A DNA stretch of 32,527 nucleotides from an uncultured Prevotella sp. (GTDB lineage Bacteria > Bacteroidota > Bacteroidia > Bacteroidales > Bacteroidaceae). Position numbers and translations under genes: made by a program. The notes below the pieces were generated by a model. It ran no database searches and was not told where the DNA came from. It saw only the letters and a program-made list of their open reading frames with translations. This document shows, piece after piece, positions 15,789-24,082 of this stretch (position 1 is its first letter; each line of letters opens with the position of its first letter). The DNA is taken from positions 1 through 32,527 of the forward strand of contig ONKL01000033.1 in the NCBI GenBank assembly GCA_900318395.1. The letters are read 5' to 3'.

Positions 15789-18476
15789 ATGGACGACGAA
15801 ACAAAAGACGAGATTTTGGAAACACAGGAGTCGGAAGGGGCGCAGGAAGGCCACTCCGACTATAAACCCGTGAACCGCTTCGACGCGGCAGCTGTACACC
15901 ACCTCAGCGGTATGTACCAGAACTGGTTCCTGGATTACGCCTCCTACGTAATCCTCGAGCGTGCCGTGCCCCACCTGGGCGACGGTCTGAAACCTGTGCA
16001 GCGCCGCATCCTACACTCGATGAAGCGCATGGACGACGGCCGCTATAACAAGGTGGCGAACATCGTGGGACATACCATGCAGTTCCACCCTCACGGTGAT
16101 GCCTCTATCGGCGACGCCCTCGTGCAGATGGGACAGAAGGACCTGCTCATTGATACGCAGGGAAACTGGGGAAACATCCTCACAGGATCATCCGCCGCCG
16201 CACCGCGATACATCGAGGCCCGACTCTCGAAATTTGCACTCGACACCGTCTTCAATCCCAAGACCACTGAGTGGAAGATGTCATACGACGGTCGCAACAA
16301 GGAGCCCATCACCCTGCCCGTGAAGTTCCCCTTGCTGCTGGCACAGGGTGCTGAGGGTATCGCCGTCGGCCTCTCGTCGAAAATCCTGCCTCACAACTTC
16401 TGTGAGATCTGCGATGCAGCCATCGCCTACCTCCACGAGCAGCCCTTCCAGCTCTTCCCCGATTTCCCCACAGCGGGCAGCATCGATGTGTCGAAATACA
16501 ATGACGGACAGCGCGGAGGCGTGCTCAAGGTACGTGCGAAGATCGAGAAGATAGACCAGAAGACGCTCGTCATCCGCGAGATTCCTTTCTCGAAGACCTC
16601 GGAGACGCTGCAGGACTCGATTGTGAAAGCCATCGAGAAAGGCAAGATCAAGGCCCGCAAGGTGGAAGACCTGACGGCAGCAAACGTAGAGATTCAGGTG
16701 CATCTGGCACCAGGCGTCTCTTCCGACAAGACCATCGACGCCCTCTATGCCTTCACCGACTGCGAAATCAACATCTCGCCTAACTGTTGCGTGATCGAGG
16801 ACAACAAGCCGCAGTTCCTCACCATCAGCGATGTGCTGCGCCACAGCGTGGACCGCACGAAAGACCTCATCCGCCAGGAACTCGAGATACGCAAGAACGA
16901 ACTCCTCGAACAGTTGCACTTCTATTCATTAGAGAAGATTTTCATCGAGGAGCGTATCTATAAGGACAAGAAATTCGAAGAGGCACCCAATGTCGATAAG
17001 GTCTGCGAGCATATCGACGAGCGCCTGACACCCTACTACCCCACGCTGGTGCGCGAGGTGACGAAGGATGACATCCTGAAACTGCTTGAAATCAAGATGC
17101 AGCGTATCCTGAAGTTTAATAAGGACAAGGCCGACGAACTCATGGCGCGCCTGAAGGCTGAGATCGAGGAGATCGACCGCGACCTGGCAAACCTCGTGGA
17201 GGTCACGGCAAACTGGTTTCAGTTCCTCAAGGACAAGTACGGCAAGGATCATCCGCGACTGACGGAGATCCGCAACTTCGACACCATCGAGGCCTCGAAG
17301 GTGGCAGAGGCAAACCAGAAGCTCTACATCAACCGCAGCGACGGCTTTATCGGCACTGGTCTGAAGAAGGACGAGTTCGTGTGCAACTGCTCCGACCTCG
17401 ATGATATCATCATCTTCTACAAGGACGGCAAATACAAGGTGATCCGTGTGGCCGAGAAGATCTTCGTGGGCAAGAACGTGCTCTACCTCAATGTGTTTAA
17501 GAAGAACGACTCGCGCACCATCTACAATGTCGTCTATCGCGACGGCAAGAAAGGCTGGTACTTCATCAAGCGCTTCAACGTGACCTCGATGACGCGCGAC
17601 AAGGAATACGACCTGACATTGGGGACACCAGGCTCGAAGGTGATGTACTTCACAGCCAACCCCAACGGCGAGGCGGAGGTTATCAAGGTTACCCTCGACC
17701 CCGATCCCAAGATCAAGAAGATCTTCATCGAGAAGGATTTCTCGGAGGTGATGATCAAGGGCCGCGCCTCAAAGGGTAACCTGCTGACAAAGTACGCCGT
17801 GCACCGCATCGGACTGAAGAGTCACGGCCACTCTACCCTCGGAGGCCGCAAGGTGTGGTATGATCCTGATGTAAACCGCCTGAACTACGACGAGCACGGC
17901 CGTCTGCTGGGCGAGTTCTACGACGATGATCAGATCCTCGTAGTCCTGAAGAGCGGCGAGTGCTATCTCTCCAACTTCGATCTGAACAACCACTACGAAG
18001 AGAATATCCTGCGCATCGAGAAATACGAGGCCGATAAGGTATGGACAGCCATCCTCTATGATGCCGACAATCAGGGCTACCCCTATCTGAAGCGCTTCCT
18101 GATGGATGCCACGAAGAGGAAGCAGAACTGGCTCTCGGAGAACCCCACCTCGCAGCTCATCCTGCTCACCGATACTTCCTACCCCCGTATCCAGCTCACA
18201 TACGGCGGAGCAGATGCCTTCCGGGGACAGGAGGAGATCGATGCCGAGCAGTTCATTGCCGTCAAGGGCTACAAGGCCAAGGGCAAGCGCCTGACCACAT
18301 ACGCCCTCGAGAGTGTCATCGAGCTGGAACCCACGCGTTTCCCAGAGCCTCCGGAAGAGGAGCCCGAGCCAGAGGAGCCCGAAGAAAACCTCGATCCCGA
18401 TGCCGGCAAGTCGGAACAGCAAGTACGCGACGAACTCATAGGACAACTACGACTTTTCGATGACGAAGATCTTTAA
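15789..18476 (+). CDS. parC: DNA topoisomerase IV subunit A
   Basis: This type II topoisomerase subunit breaks and rejoins DNA to decatenate chromosomes. The 895-residue protein begins with an acidic leader, then the winged-helix core ('LERAVPHLGDGLKPVQRRIL', 'NIVGHTMQFHPHGDASIGDA'), and the catalytic Tyr141 in AAAPRYIEARLS. The quinolone-region residues are ordinary for ParC-like proteins as far as I can judge. A coiled-coil tower and a beta-pinwheel C-terminal domain follow. The tail is Pro/Glu-rich (EEPEPEEPEENLDPDAG). I prefer ParC over GyrA because the N-terminus reads QNWFLDYASYVILERAVPHL instead of the GyrA pattern and no clear GyrA-box QRRGGKG is present. It overlaps the next gene by 17 nt. 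Confidence 0.92.
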   Translation: MDDETKDEILETQESEGAQEGHSDYKPVNRFDAAAVHHLSGMYQNWFLDYASYVILERAVPHLGDGLKPVQRRILHSMKRMDDGRYNKVANIVGHTMQFHPHGDASIGDALVQMGQKDLLIDTQGNWGNILTGSSAAAPRYIEARLSKFALDTVFNPKTTEWKMSYDGRNKEPITLPVKFPLLLAQGAEGIAVGLSSKILPHNFCEICDAAIAYLHEQPFQLFPDFPTAGSIDVSKYNDGQRGGVLKVRAKIEKIDQKTLVIREIPFSKTSETLQDSIVKAIEKGKIKARKVEDLTAANVEIQVHLAPGVSSDKTIDALYAFTDCEINISPNCCVIEDNKPQFLTISDVLRHSVDRTKDLIRQELEIRKNELLEQLHFYSLEKIFIEERIYKDKKFEEAPNVDKVCEHIDERLTPYYPTLVREVTKDDILKLLEIKMQRILKFNKDKADELMARLKAEIEEIDRDLANLVEVTANWFQFLKDKYGKDHPRLTEIRNFDTIEASKVAEANQKLYINRSDGFIGTGLKKDEFVCNCSDLDDIIIFYKDGKYKVIRVAEKIFVGKNVLYLNVFKKNDSRTIYNVVYRDGKKGWYFIKRFNVTSMTRDKEYDLTLGTPGSKVMYFTANPNGEAEVIKVTLDPDPKIKKIFIEKDFSEVMIKGRASKGNLLTKYAVHRIGLKSHGHSTLGGRKVWYDPDVNRLNYDEHGRLLGEFYDDDQILVVLKSGECYLSNFDLNNHYEENILRIEKYEADKVWTAILYDADNQGYPYLKRFLMDATKRKQNWLSENPTSQLILLTDTSYPRIQLTYGGADAFRGQEEIDAEQFIAVKGYKAKGKRLTTYALESVIELEPTRFPEPPEEEPEPEEPEENLDPDAGKSEQQVRDELIGQLRLFDDEDL

Positions 18477-19242
18477 GAACCTGTTGACGACGCTGTTTTG
18501 TCTGCTGGTGCTGCCGTCTGCAGCACAGACCCATCTCATGGGTCTCGGACCCTCCAACCTCCTCGATACCTATCTCTCGCAGGAGAAGTTCAAGGGAACT
18601 GGTCTCACCTATTTACATATACGCGAGCCGCAGATCAAGGAGGGCAAGCATTGGCATAACATCATCCAGCACGAGATAGACCTCTCGAAGGCCAACGACC
18701 GCAGCCATAGCATCAGCATGCTCGAAGGCGATTACAACCTCTACTGGGGGCGCTATCGCCGATTCGCACTGCTTGGCGACGAGAACACGGACTTACGCCT
18801 ACACCTCGATGCCGGCGGACTGGTGAATGCCAATCTCGGCTTTATCTATGCGATGCTCAACACCAACAACCCCGCACAGATGCGCCTCGGCATGAACCTC
18901 ATGCCGTCGGCCATTGCCACTTTCGGCTTCCCTCTCTTCCGCCAGCGCTTCTCACTGCGCTACGAGGTAGAGGCCCAACTGCTGGGACTGGTGTTCAGCC
19001 CGAATTACGGACAGTCGTACTACGAGATCTTCTCGCGCGGCAACTACGACCACAACATCGTGCCCACCACCACCGTCAGTGCCCCGAACCTGCGACAGAT
19101 GCTCACCCTCGAGTGGCAGACAGGCAGGAAGTGGAACCTCCGCATCGGCTACCTGGGCAACTACCAGCAAGCCGCAGTAAACAACCTCAAGCAGCACGTC
19201 TACACACATCGTTTCGTGATTGGCATCGCCCGCAGCCTCTAA
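18460..19242 (+). CDS. Exported DUF3316-like protein of unknown function
   Basis: This 260-residue protein has a signal peptide (core LLTTLFCLLVLPSAAQ). The mature part reads like a small outer-membrane barrel, with alternating aromatic residues ('DYNLYWGRYRRFALLG', 'FGFPLFRQRFSLRYEVEAQL') and a basic C-terminus. The 'LMGLGPSNLLDTYLSQEKFKG' opening reminds me of the Bacteroidetes family DUF3316, but I cannot confirm it. The start ATG 18460 lies 17 nt inside parC, so translation is probably coupled. The S41 peptidase starts 12 nt after its stop, making a likely three-gene transcript. Confidence 0.7.
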   Translation: MTKIFKNLLTTLFCLLVLPSAAQTHLMGLGPSNLLDTYLSQEKFKGTGLTYLHIREPQIKEGKHWHNIIQHEIDLSKANDRSHSISMLEGDYNLYWGRYRRFALLGDENTDLRLHLDAGGLVNANLGFIYAMLNTNNPAQMRLGMNLMPSAIATFGFPLFRQRFSLRYEVEAQLLGLVFSPNYGQSYYEIFSRGNYDHNIVPTTTVSAPNLRQMLTLEWQTGRKWNLRIGYLGNYQQAAVNNLKQHVYTHRFVIGIARSL

Positions 19243-19254
19243 AATTATGTTCTT

Positions 19255-20298
19255 ATGTTCTTCTGTCTAAAGAAATACACCTACCTGTTCTTCCGGCTAA
19301 AGATTGTTAGTCTGTTACTATGTCTTTTAGCCTTCACCTCTTGTGTCGACGAAGTCGAGCACGAAGATACGCCGCAGGGTAACTTCGAGGCGCTCTGGCA
19401 GATTATCGACGAGCACTACTGCTTCTTCGACTACAAGCAGCATGAATACGGACTCGACTGGCAACAGGTATATAATATATATAAGGTACGCGCGAACGAC
19501 ATGATCAGCGAGCAACAGCTCTTCGAGGTGCTCACCGACATGCTCTCCGAACTGCGCGACGGCCACGTGAACCTCTTCACAACCTTCGACTACGGACGCT
19601 ACTGGAAGTGGCACGAGAACTATCCCACGAACTTCAGCGACACCCTGCAGCGCCGCTACCTCGGCACCGACTATCGCATCGCCAGCGGCATGAAGTACCG
19701 CATCCTCGATGATAACATCGGCTATATCTACTACGGCAGCTTCAGCAGCGGCATCGGCGAGAGCAGTCTCAACGAGGTCATCGAGCACTTCCTGCTCTGC
19801 AACGGACTGATCATCGACATCCGAGGCAATGGCGGCGGCGACCTTACCAATGCCGAGAGACTGGCGGCACGCTTCTGCAACGAGAAGACGCTCGTGGGCT
19901 ACCTGCAGCACAAGACGGGCAAGGGCCACAACGACTTCTCGGAGATGGAGCCCCAGTATATCGAGCCCTCTGGCAATCTGAGATGGCACAAGAACGTGGT
20001 GGTGCTGACCAACCGCGAGGTGTACAGCGCAGCCAACGAGTTCGTGAAATACATGAAGTGCATGCCCCAGGCAAAGATTGTAGGCGATCATACGGGCGGC
20101 GGCGCTGGCATGCCCTTCACCTCTACCCTCCCCAATGGCTGGACGGTGCGCTTTTCGGCATGCCCCATGTACGACCGCCATCACCAGCAGACAGAATTCG
20201 GCATCGACCCCGACTATGAAGTGGCGCTCACAGATGTCGACTTTATCAAGGGAAAAGATTCTCTGATAGAATTTGCCCGTAAACTCTTGGTGGAATGA
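19255..20298 (+). CDS. S41-family (C-terminal processing type) peptidase lipoprotein
   Basis: This is probably a serine protease anchored in the envelope. The 347-residue protein has a lipoprotein signal with lipobox Cys30 (LLLCLLAFTSC). The S41 core includes 'LIIDIRGNGGGDLTNAERLA', the nucleophile Ser258 in 'REVYSAANEFVKYM', and 'GDHTGGGAGMPFTSTLPNGW'. An N-terminal helical domain of about 100 residues ('MLSELRDGHVNLFTTFDYGR') is as usual for S41; a PDZ domain is not obvious. The substrate is unknown. An ATG at 19247 is out of frame, so 19255 is the start. The last codons overlap the -33 element of the tRNA-Leu promoter. Confidence 0.88.
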   Translation: MFFCLKKYTYLFFRLKIVSLLLCLLAFTSCVDEVEHEDTPQGNFEALWQIIDEHYCFFDYKQHEYGLDWQQVYNIYKVRANDMISEQQLFEVLTDMLSELRDGHVNLFTTFDYGRYWKWHENYPTNFSDTLQRRYLGTDYRIASGMKYRILDDNIGYIYYGSFSSGIGESSLNEVIEHFLLCNGLIIDIRGNGGGDLTNAERLAARFCNEKTLVGYLQHKTGKGHNDFSEMEPQYIEPSGNLRWHKNVVVLTNREVYSAANEFVKYMKCMPQAKIVGDHTGGGAGMPFTSTLPNGWTVRFSACPMYDRHHQQTEFGIDPDYEVALTDVDFIKGKDSLIEFARKLLVE

Positions 20299-20317
20299 AA
20301 AAAAGTTCGTACCTTTG
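20287..20317 (+). promoter_or_regulatory. Promoter for tRNA-Leu
   Basis: A -33 TTGG at 20287-20290 and a -7 TACCTTTG at 20310-20317 are spaced as in Bacteroidetes promoters (20 nt from the TTG). The -7 box lies about 30 nt before the tRNA. The -33 part lies inside the end of the S41 peptidase gene. Confidence 0.75.
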
Positions 20318-20347
20318 CACCCGCAAATAAGAAAAGAAAGCAAAAGA

Positions 20348-20429
20348 GCGCCTGTGGCGGAATTGGTAGACGCGTCAGACTTAGGATCTGGTGTCTCACG
20401 ACGTGCAGGTTCGAGTCCTGTCAGGCGCA
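20348..20429 (+). tRNA. tRNA-Leu (anticodon UAG)
   Basis: This is a class II tRNA with acceptor stem GCGCCTG/CAGGCGC (20348-20354 with 20422-20428), D-arm 'TGGCGGAATTGGTAGACGC' and anticodon loop CTTAGGA with anticodon TAG. It has a long variable arm and a T-arm with GGTTCGAGTCC. The discriminator is A; the CCA end is not encoded. It decodes CUA and probably other CUN codons. Confidence 0.97.
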
Positions 20430-20533
20430 CACCACAATTGATGGCTGGAAGTGTTAAAATCGCAAAAAGAGAGCCGATTTTGTGGGAAAAAGACAAAAAA
20501 ATGCAGATTTTTTAAAAAAAAATTAAAAATTTC

Positions 20534-20564
20534 TTGCATAATACAAAATAATTGTCTACTTTTG
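20534..20564 (+). promoter_or_regulatory. Promoter for the lipoprotein/OmpA pair
   Basis: A -33 TTG at 20534-20536 and a -7 TACTTTTG at 20557-20564, 20 nt apart, match the Bacteroidetes pattern closely. A very AT-rich leader of about 70 nt runs to the start at 20636. The rest of the tRNA-to-gene gap (20430-20533) is AT-rich, with only a weak stem at 20456-20481. Confidence 0.75.
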
Positions 20565-20635
20565 TCACCGATTTATATAAATTAATGCATAGATATATCA
20601 TATTTTAATTGTTTAATTATAATTTTTAAATTCAA

Positions 20636-22783
20636 ATGAAAAAGAAAATTATTAATGGTATCTTGATGTCTGCACTTTTGTTGGCAGGCACAACATCATT
20701 TGTGTCTTGTAAGGACAATGTGGATGATGTAGAGCATGGCATCCGCACTGACATGGAGACCTTGAGATCAGGGCTTCAGTCTAAAATTGATGGTCTTGAG
20801 GACCGTGTCGAAATTCTCGAGGCAAATCAGGTAAGCGTTGATCAGTTGAATGAGGCAATCAACAACCTGAGAAATGAGATTAACACAGCTTTGAATGACA
20901 AGGCCGACAAGAGCTATGTAGATGAAGAAGTCAAAAGACTCGAAGGATTGATTGCCGAGTTGACTGAGAAAATCAACAAGCTTAGCCAAACCATGGTAAC
21001 TGGCGTGGTTCTTCAGGAGACTCTCGACTGCGTTGTAGGTACAATCAACCTGCCTGGCTTCAATCCTGCAATCCTCGCAGCCTACGTTGGTGAGAACAAG
21101 ACTGGTATGCCTGAGTTCCCAATCTCTGGTAAGGAATACAACGTTGATCCCGATGGCAACTACCTGCTGTCTTCTGAGCTTCCTCAGGACCTTAACGGCA
21201 ACTGGGATGAGGACAACATCATTGGCAACAGCGGCAAGAACGCTTATCTCATCAACGGTACTGGTAACGCAGGTACACTTTACTTCACCATCAACCCCCG
21301 CAAGGTAGATCCTACACTGCTCAATTTCGATCTGATCAACTCACAGGGTGAGGAGACTGGTATCGCATTGAGTGATGTTAAGAAGTCTGATCACTTAATC
21401 ACATGGGCTATTGGTAAGCATGGCAATGGTCTGACACGTGCCGACGAAAATGCAGCAGACGACCTTCTGATTGCTCCCACTCCTACAAACGTAGAGAACG
21501 AGAAGACTTACCTCTATGAGGCTAAGGCTACCGTAGCTCTCGACGCTATCGAGAAGATGCACTTCGATTACACCAAGTTCGGTTATCAGAACCAGTGGGA
21601 TGCAGGTTCAGCTCTTCTGGGTGTAGACCAGGGTCCTGACGCTGAGGCTCAGAACATTTTCGGCCGCTTCCAGTATCTGGCAAAGCAGGTTAGAGCTAGA
21701 AACGCAAAGAACGTACTTAATGGTGCACTAAAGATTCTTCAGGACTTCTACAATGGTGTATACAGCCAGCGTCAGAAGCTGCAGAAGTCAGCTGTTCGCG
21801 TATCTTGGGACGATGGTGAGAACGACGTTATCTCTGGTTTCGACATCACAACCGTAACCATCAATCCTCTGAACTACAAGCAGATGATGCTCGCAGACCA
21901 ACTTATTGCTGGTGCTTCTTGGAATATTGTACCTCTCAGTGGTGCTATTGCTAGAGTCGTAGGTGCTGTTCAGGCTCGCATGCCGAACCTTAATGGGCTG
22001 CAGATTCAAGTTCCTACTGTTGCAGATCCTAACATCCAGATTGACGCTGATGGCGATGGTAAACCAGATCCTCTCTATCTCGTAGCTACAACAAAGACTC
22101 TCAACACAAGTGCAGAAGATTGGATGTGGGCTACTTTTGTTGACGCAAAAGGTACACATTCTGGTTGGGTAAAGTGGACAACTACTGGACCTGATTTTAA
22201 CAACTTCGTTCCTGTTGCTAATGATGCAAAGTTAGAGATGAATGCTTATCTCAAGAACATTACTGACGCAATCAACCAGGGTATGACAAGTCTTAATAAT
22301 GTTAATAATCAGATTGCTTCTATCGTAAACAGGTACAACTCTGTTAAGAACGCTAATGCATCTGTTCATGCAAACAACGTCATGACACGTGTTAACGACT
22401 ACCTGAACGCTGTTACTAATAAGCTGTTGGGCGCATTTGACAACCAGCCATGCTGGAAGCTCACAGAGCCTACACTGTTGTTCGAGAGCCGCGAGGGTAT
22501 CGGCCGTATGTATCCATTCGGTGATGCTGATGGTACTATGAGATTGGCTGCTGGTAAGTACACCTTCATCATGACCTCAATGACTGAGGAGTATATCGTT
22601 CCTGTATACAGAAAGTACATCGCCCTGATCTACGGTGGTAAGGTTAAGCAGTACTACAGCCTCCCCGGCAACGAGAAAATCGCTCAGTTCGATATTCCAA
22701 ACGAGGCTTGCGAGATTGTTTACCAGACCTCTGACTTCTACGGAAACGTAGTTACCAAGAGATATCCTATCAACCGCTATTAA
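20636..22783 (+). CDS. Large surface lipoprotein with N-terminal coiled coil
   Basis: This 715-residue protein begins with a lipoprotein signal (lipobox Cys25 in TTSFVSCKDNVDD). A heptad-rich coiled coil follows at about residues 38-115 ('IDGLEDRVEILEANQVSVDQ', 'VKRLEGLIAELTEKINKLSQ'), then a long region with no motif I can name. Bacteroidales lipoproteins with this SCKDxxDD plus coiled-coil start are sometimes labelled 'PL29 family lyase N-terminal domain', so that name may appear. I see no lyase signature. A canonical promoter precedes it, and an OmpA-family gene follows after 55 nt, so the two probably form an abundant surface pair. A role as fimbria-like or peptidoglycan-spanning anchor is speculation. 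Confidence 0.75.
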   Translation: MKKKIINGILMSALLLAGTTSFVSCKDNVDDVEHGIRTDMETLRSGLQSKIDGLEDRVEILEANQVSVDQLNEAINNLRNEINTALNDKADKSYVDEEVKRLEGLIAELTEKINKLSQTMVTGVVLQETLDCVVGTINLPGFNPAILAAYVGENKTGMPEFPISGKEYNVDPDGNYLLSSELPQDLNGNWDEDNIIGNSGKNAYLINGTGNAGTLYFTINPRKVDPTLLNFDLINSQGEETGIALSDVKKSDHLITWAIGKHGNGLTRADENAADDLLIAPTPTNVENEKTYLYEAKATVALDAIEKMHFDYTKFGYQNQWDAGSALLGVDQGPDAEAQNIFGRFQYLAKQVRARNAKNVLNGALKILQDFYNGVYSQRQKLQKSAVRVSWDDGENDVISGFDITTVTINPLNYKQMMLADQLIAGASWNIVPLSGAIARVVGAVQARMPNLNGLQIQVPTVADPNIQIDADGDGKPDPLYLVATTKTLNTSAEDWMWATFVDAKGTHSGWVKWTTTGPDFNNFVPVANDAKLEMNAYLKNITDAINQGMTSLNNVNNQIASIVNRYNSVKNANASVHANNVMTRVNDYLNAVTNKLLGAFDNQPCWKLTEPTLLFESREGIGRMYPFGDADGTMRLAAGKYTFIMTSMTEEYIVPVYRKYIALIYGGKVKQYYSLPGNEKIAQFDIPNEACEIVYQTSDFYGNVVTKRYPINRY

Positions 22784-22838
22784 TCGGGATACAGAGACTA
22801 AGTAACATTGTGAATCAAAAAAAGTTAAGTACAAGAAT

Positions 22839-23990
22839 ATGAAAATGAAGAAACTGATATTGTCTGCCCTCATGCTGACCGCTACAATGGCTGGTTACGC
22901 ACAGGAGACAACTGCTCAGGACGAGCAGAAGGGTACGACAGAATACGTCTTCGCGCCTCACTGGTTCCTGCAGCTGCAGGCTGGTGGTCAGTACACCACT
23001 GGTGAGTGCGACTTTGGTAAGTTGCTTTCACCAAACGTACAGATTGGCATTGGTCGTCAGTTCACTCCAGTAATTGGTGCTCGTCTGGCTCTCAAGGCTT
23101 GGCAGGGCAAGATGGGATATGAGAAGTCTATCAACACTCCAAAGGAGAGCTATAAGTTCACTTATTTCAATCCCAGCCTGGACTTGATGATTAACTTCGC
23201 TGGTTTCAACTACAGCCCCAAGCACATCGTAGATTACGGAATCATCGCCGGTATCGGTGCTAACATCCGCTCTAAGATGAATGAGGATGACTACAATGGT
23301 CTGAACACCTATCTGACCAGCAATGCTTACAACCCCAATGGCAACTATGTTCCCCTCTATGAGAACAAGGGTAACACACTGGTGAACGGTAAGTTCGGTG
23401 CTTTCCTCGATTTCAAGGTTAGCGACGCTGTTAAGCTCGGTCTCGAGGCTACTTACAACCTCACTGGTTCTAAGTTCAACCTCAAGAACGAAGGTGGTAA
23501 GGATGGTAGCGGTAGTGACTCTTACGTAAACCTCGTTATCGGTGCAAAGATTGCTCTTGGCAAGACCTACACCACACGTTTCATCCCAGCTCCAAAGCCC
23601 GAGATTGTTTACGTAGACAAGATTGTTGAGAAGATCGTTGAGGTAGAGAAGCCCGCTCCAGTTGTTGAGCCTCTCCGTCGTGATATCTTCTTCGAGATCA
23701 ACAAGACCGTCATCCGTGACTCTGAGGCTCAGAAGGTTAAGGATATCGCTGACTACCTGAACGCTCATCCAGCAGCAAAGGTTATGATCACTGGTTATGC
23801 TGACGCTGGTACAGGTAACGATCGCATCAACGATCGCCTGGCTAAGGGTCGTGCTGACGTAGTAGTGAAGGCTCTGAAGGAGAAGTACGGTATCGCTGAG
23901 AGCCGCATCAGCTTCGACAGCAAGGGTTCACGCGTACAGCCGTTCGCTGATAACGACAGCAACCGTGTATCTATCTGTATCGCTGAGTAA
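22839..23990 (+). CDS. OmpA-family outer membrane porin
   Basis: This 383-residue protein has a signal peptide (MKMKKLILSALMLTATMAGYA), an N-terminal eight-strand barrel (to about residue 245) and a Pro/Val/Glu linker (VDKIVEKIVEVEKPAP). The C-terminal OmpA peptidoglycan-binding domain is intact: 'IFFEINKTVIRDSEAQKVKD', then 'MITGYADAGTGNDRINDRLA' and KGRADVVV. The Asp and Arg expected to bind diaminopimelate are both present. Codons are strongly biased to GGT, GCT, CGT and GTT, unlike the GGC/GCC/CGC-rich housekeeping genes nearby, which suggests very high expression. It follows the lipoprotein gene and ends at a strong terminator. ATG 22845 is an alternative start. It tethers the outer membrane to the wall. 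Confidence 0.93.
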   Translation: MKMKKLILSALMLTATMAGYAQETTAQDEQKGTTEYVFAPHWFLQLQAGGQYTTGECDFGKLLSPNVQIGIGRQFTPVIGARLALKAWQGKMGYEKSINTPKESYKFTYFNPSLDLMINFAGFNYSPKHIVDYGIIAGIGANIRSKMNEDDYNGLNTYLTSNAYNPNGNYVPLYENKGNTLVNGKFGAFLDFKVSDAVKLGLEATYNLTGSKFNLKNEGGKDGSGSDSYVNLVIGAKIALGKTYTTRFIPAPKPEIVYVDKIVEKIVEVEKPAPVVEPLRRDIFFEINKTVIRDSEAQKVKDIADYLNAHPAAKVMITGYADAGTGNDRINDRLAKGRADVVVKALKEKYGIAESRISFDSKGSRVQPFADNDSNRVSICIAE

Positions 23991-24026
23991 TCAAAAAACA
24001 CTCTAGTGAAACAATAAAATGACTTG

Positions 24027-24058
24027 AAAGCCCGGTCCCAATAGGGGCTGGGCTTTTT
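24027..24058 (+). terminator. Intrinsic terminator after the OmpA gene
   Basis: A 13-bp stem with G-U steps (24027-24039 with 24044-24056, AAAGCCC/GGGCTTT outer part), a 4-nt AATA loop and five T follow the stop by about 36 nt. Only 24 nt separate it from the next start codon, so that gene depends on read-through or on a promoter inside this region. Confidence 0.85.
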
Positions 24059-24082
24059 CTTAAAACAAATAAATTATCAAAT

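Noticed and set aside
20456-20481. Possible tRNA terminator (AAAATCG/CGATTTT)
   Set aside because: The stem is weak and has no proper U-tract.
19327-20496. Long minus-strand ORF opposite the S41 peptidase and tRNA
   Set aside because: It runs antisense through a tRNA gene and a conserved peptidase, with no recognisable protein features.
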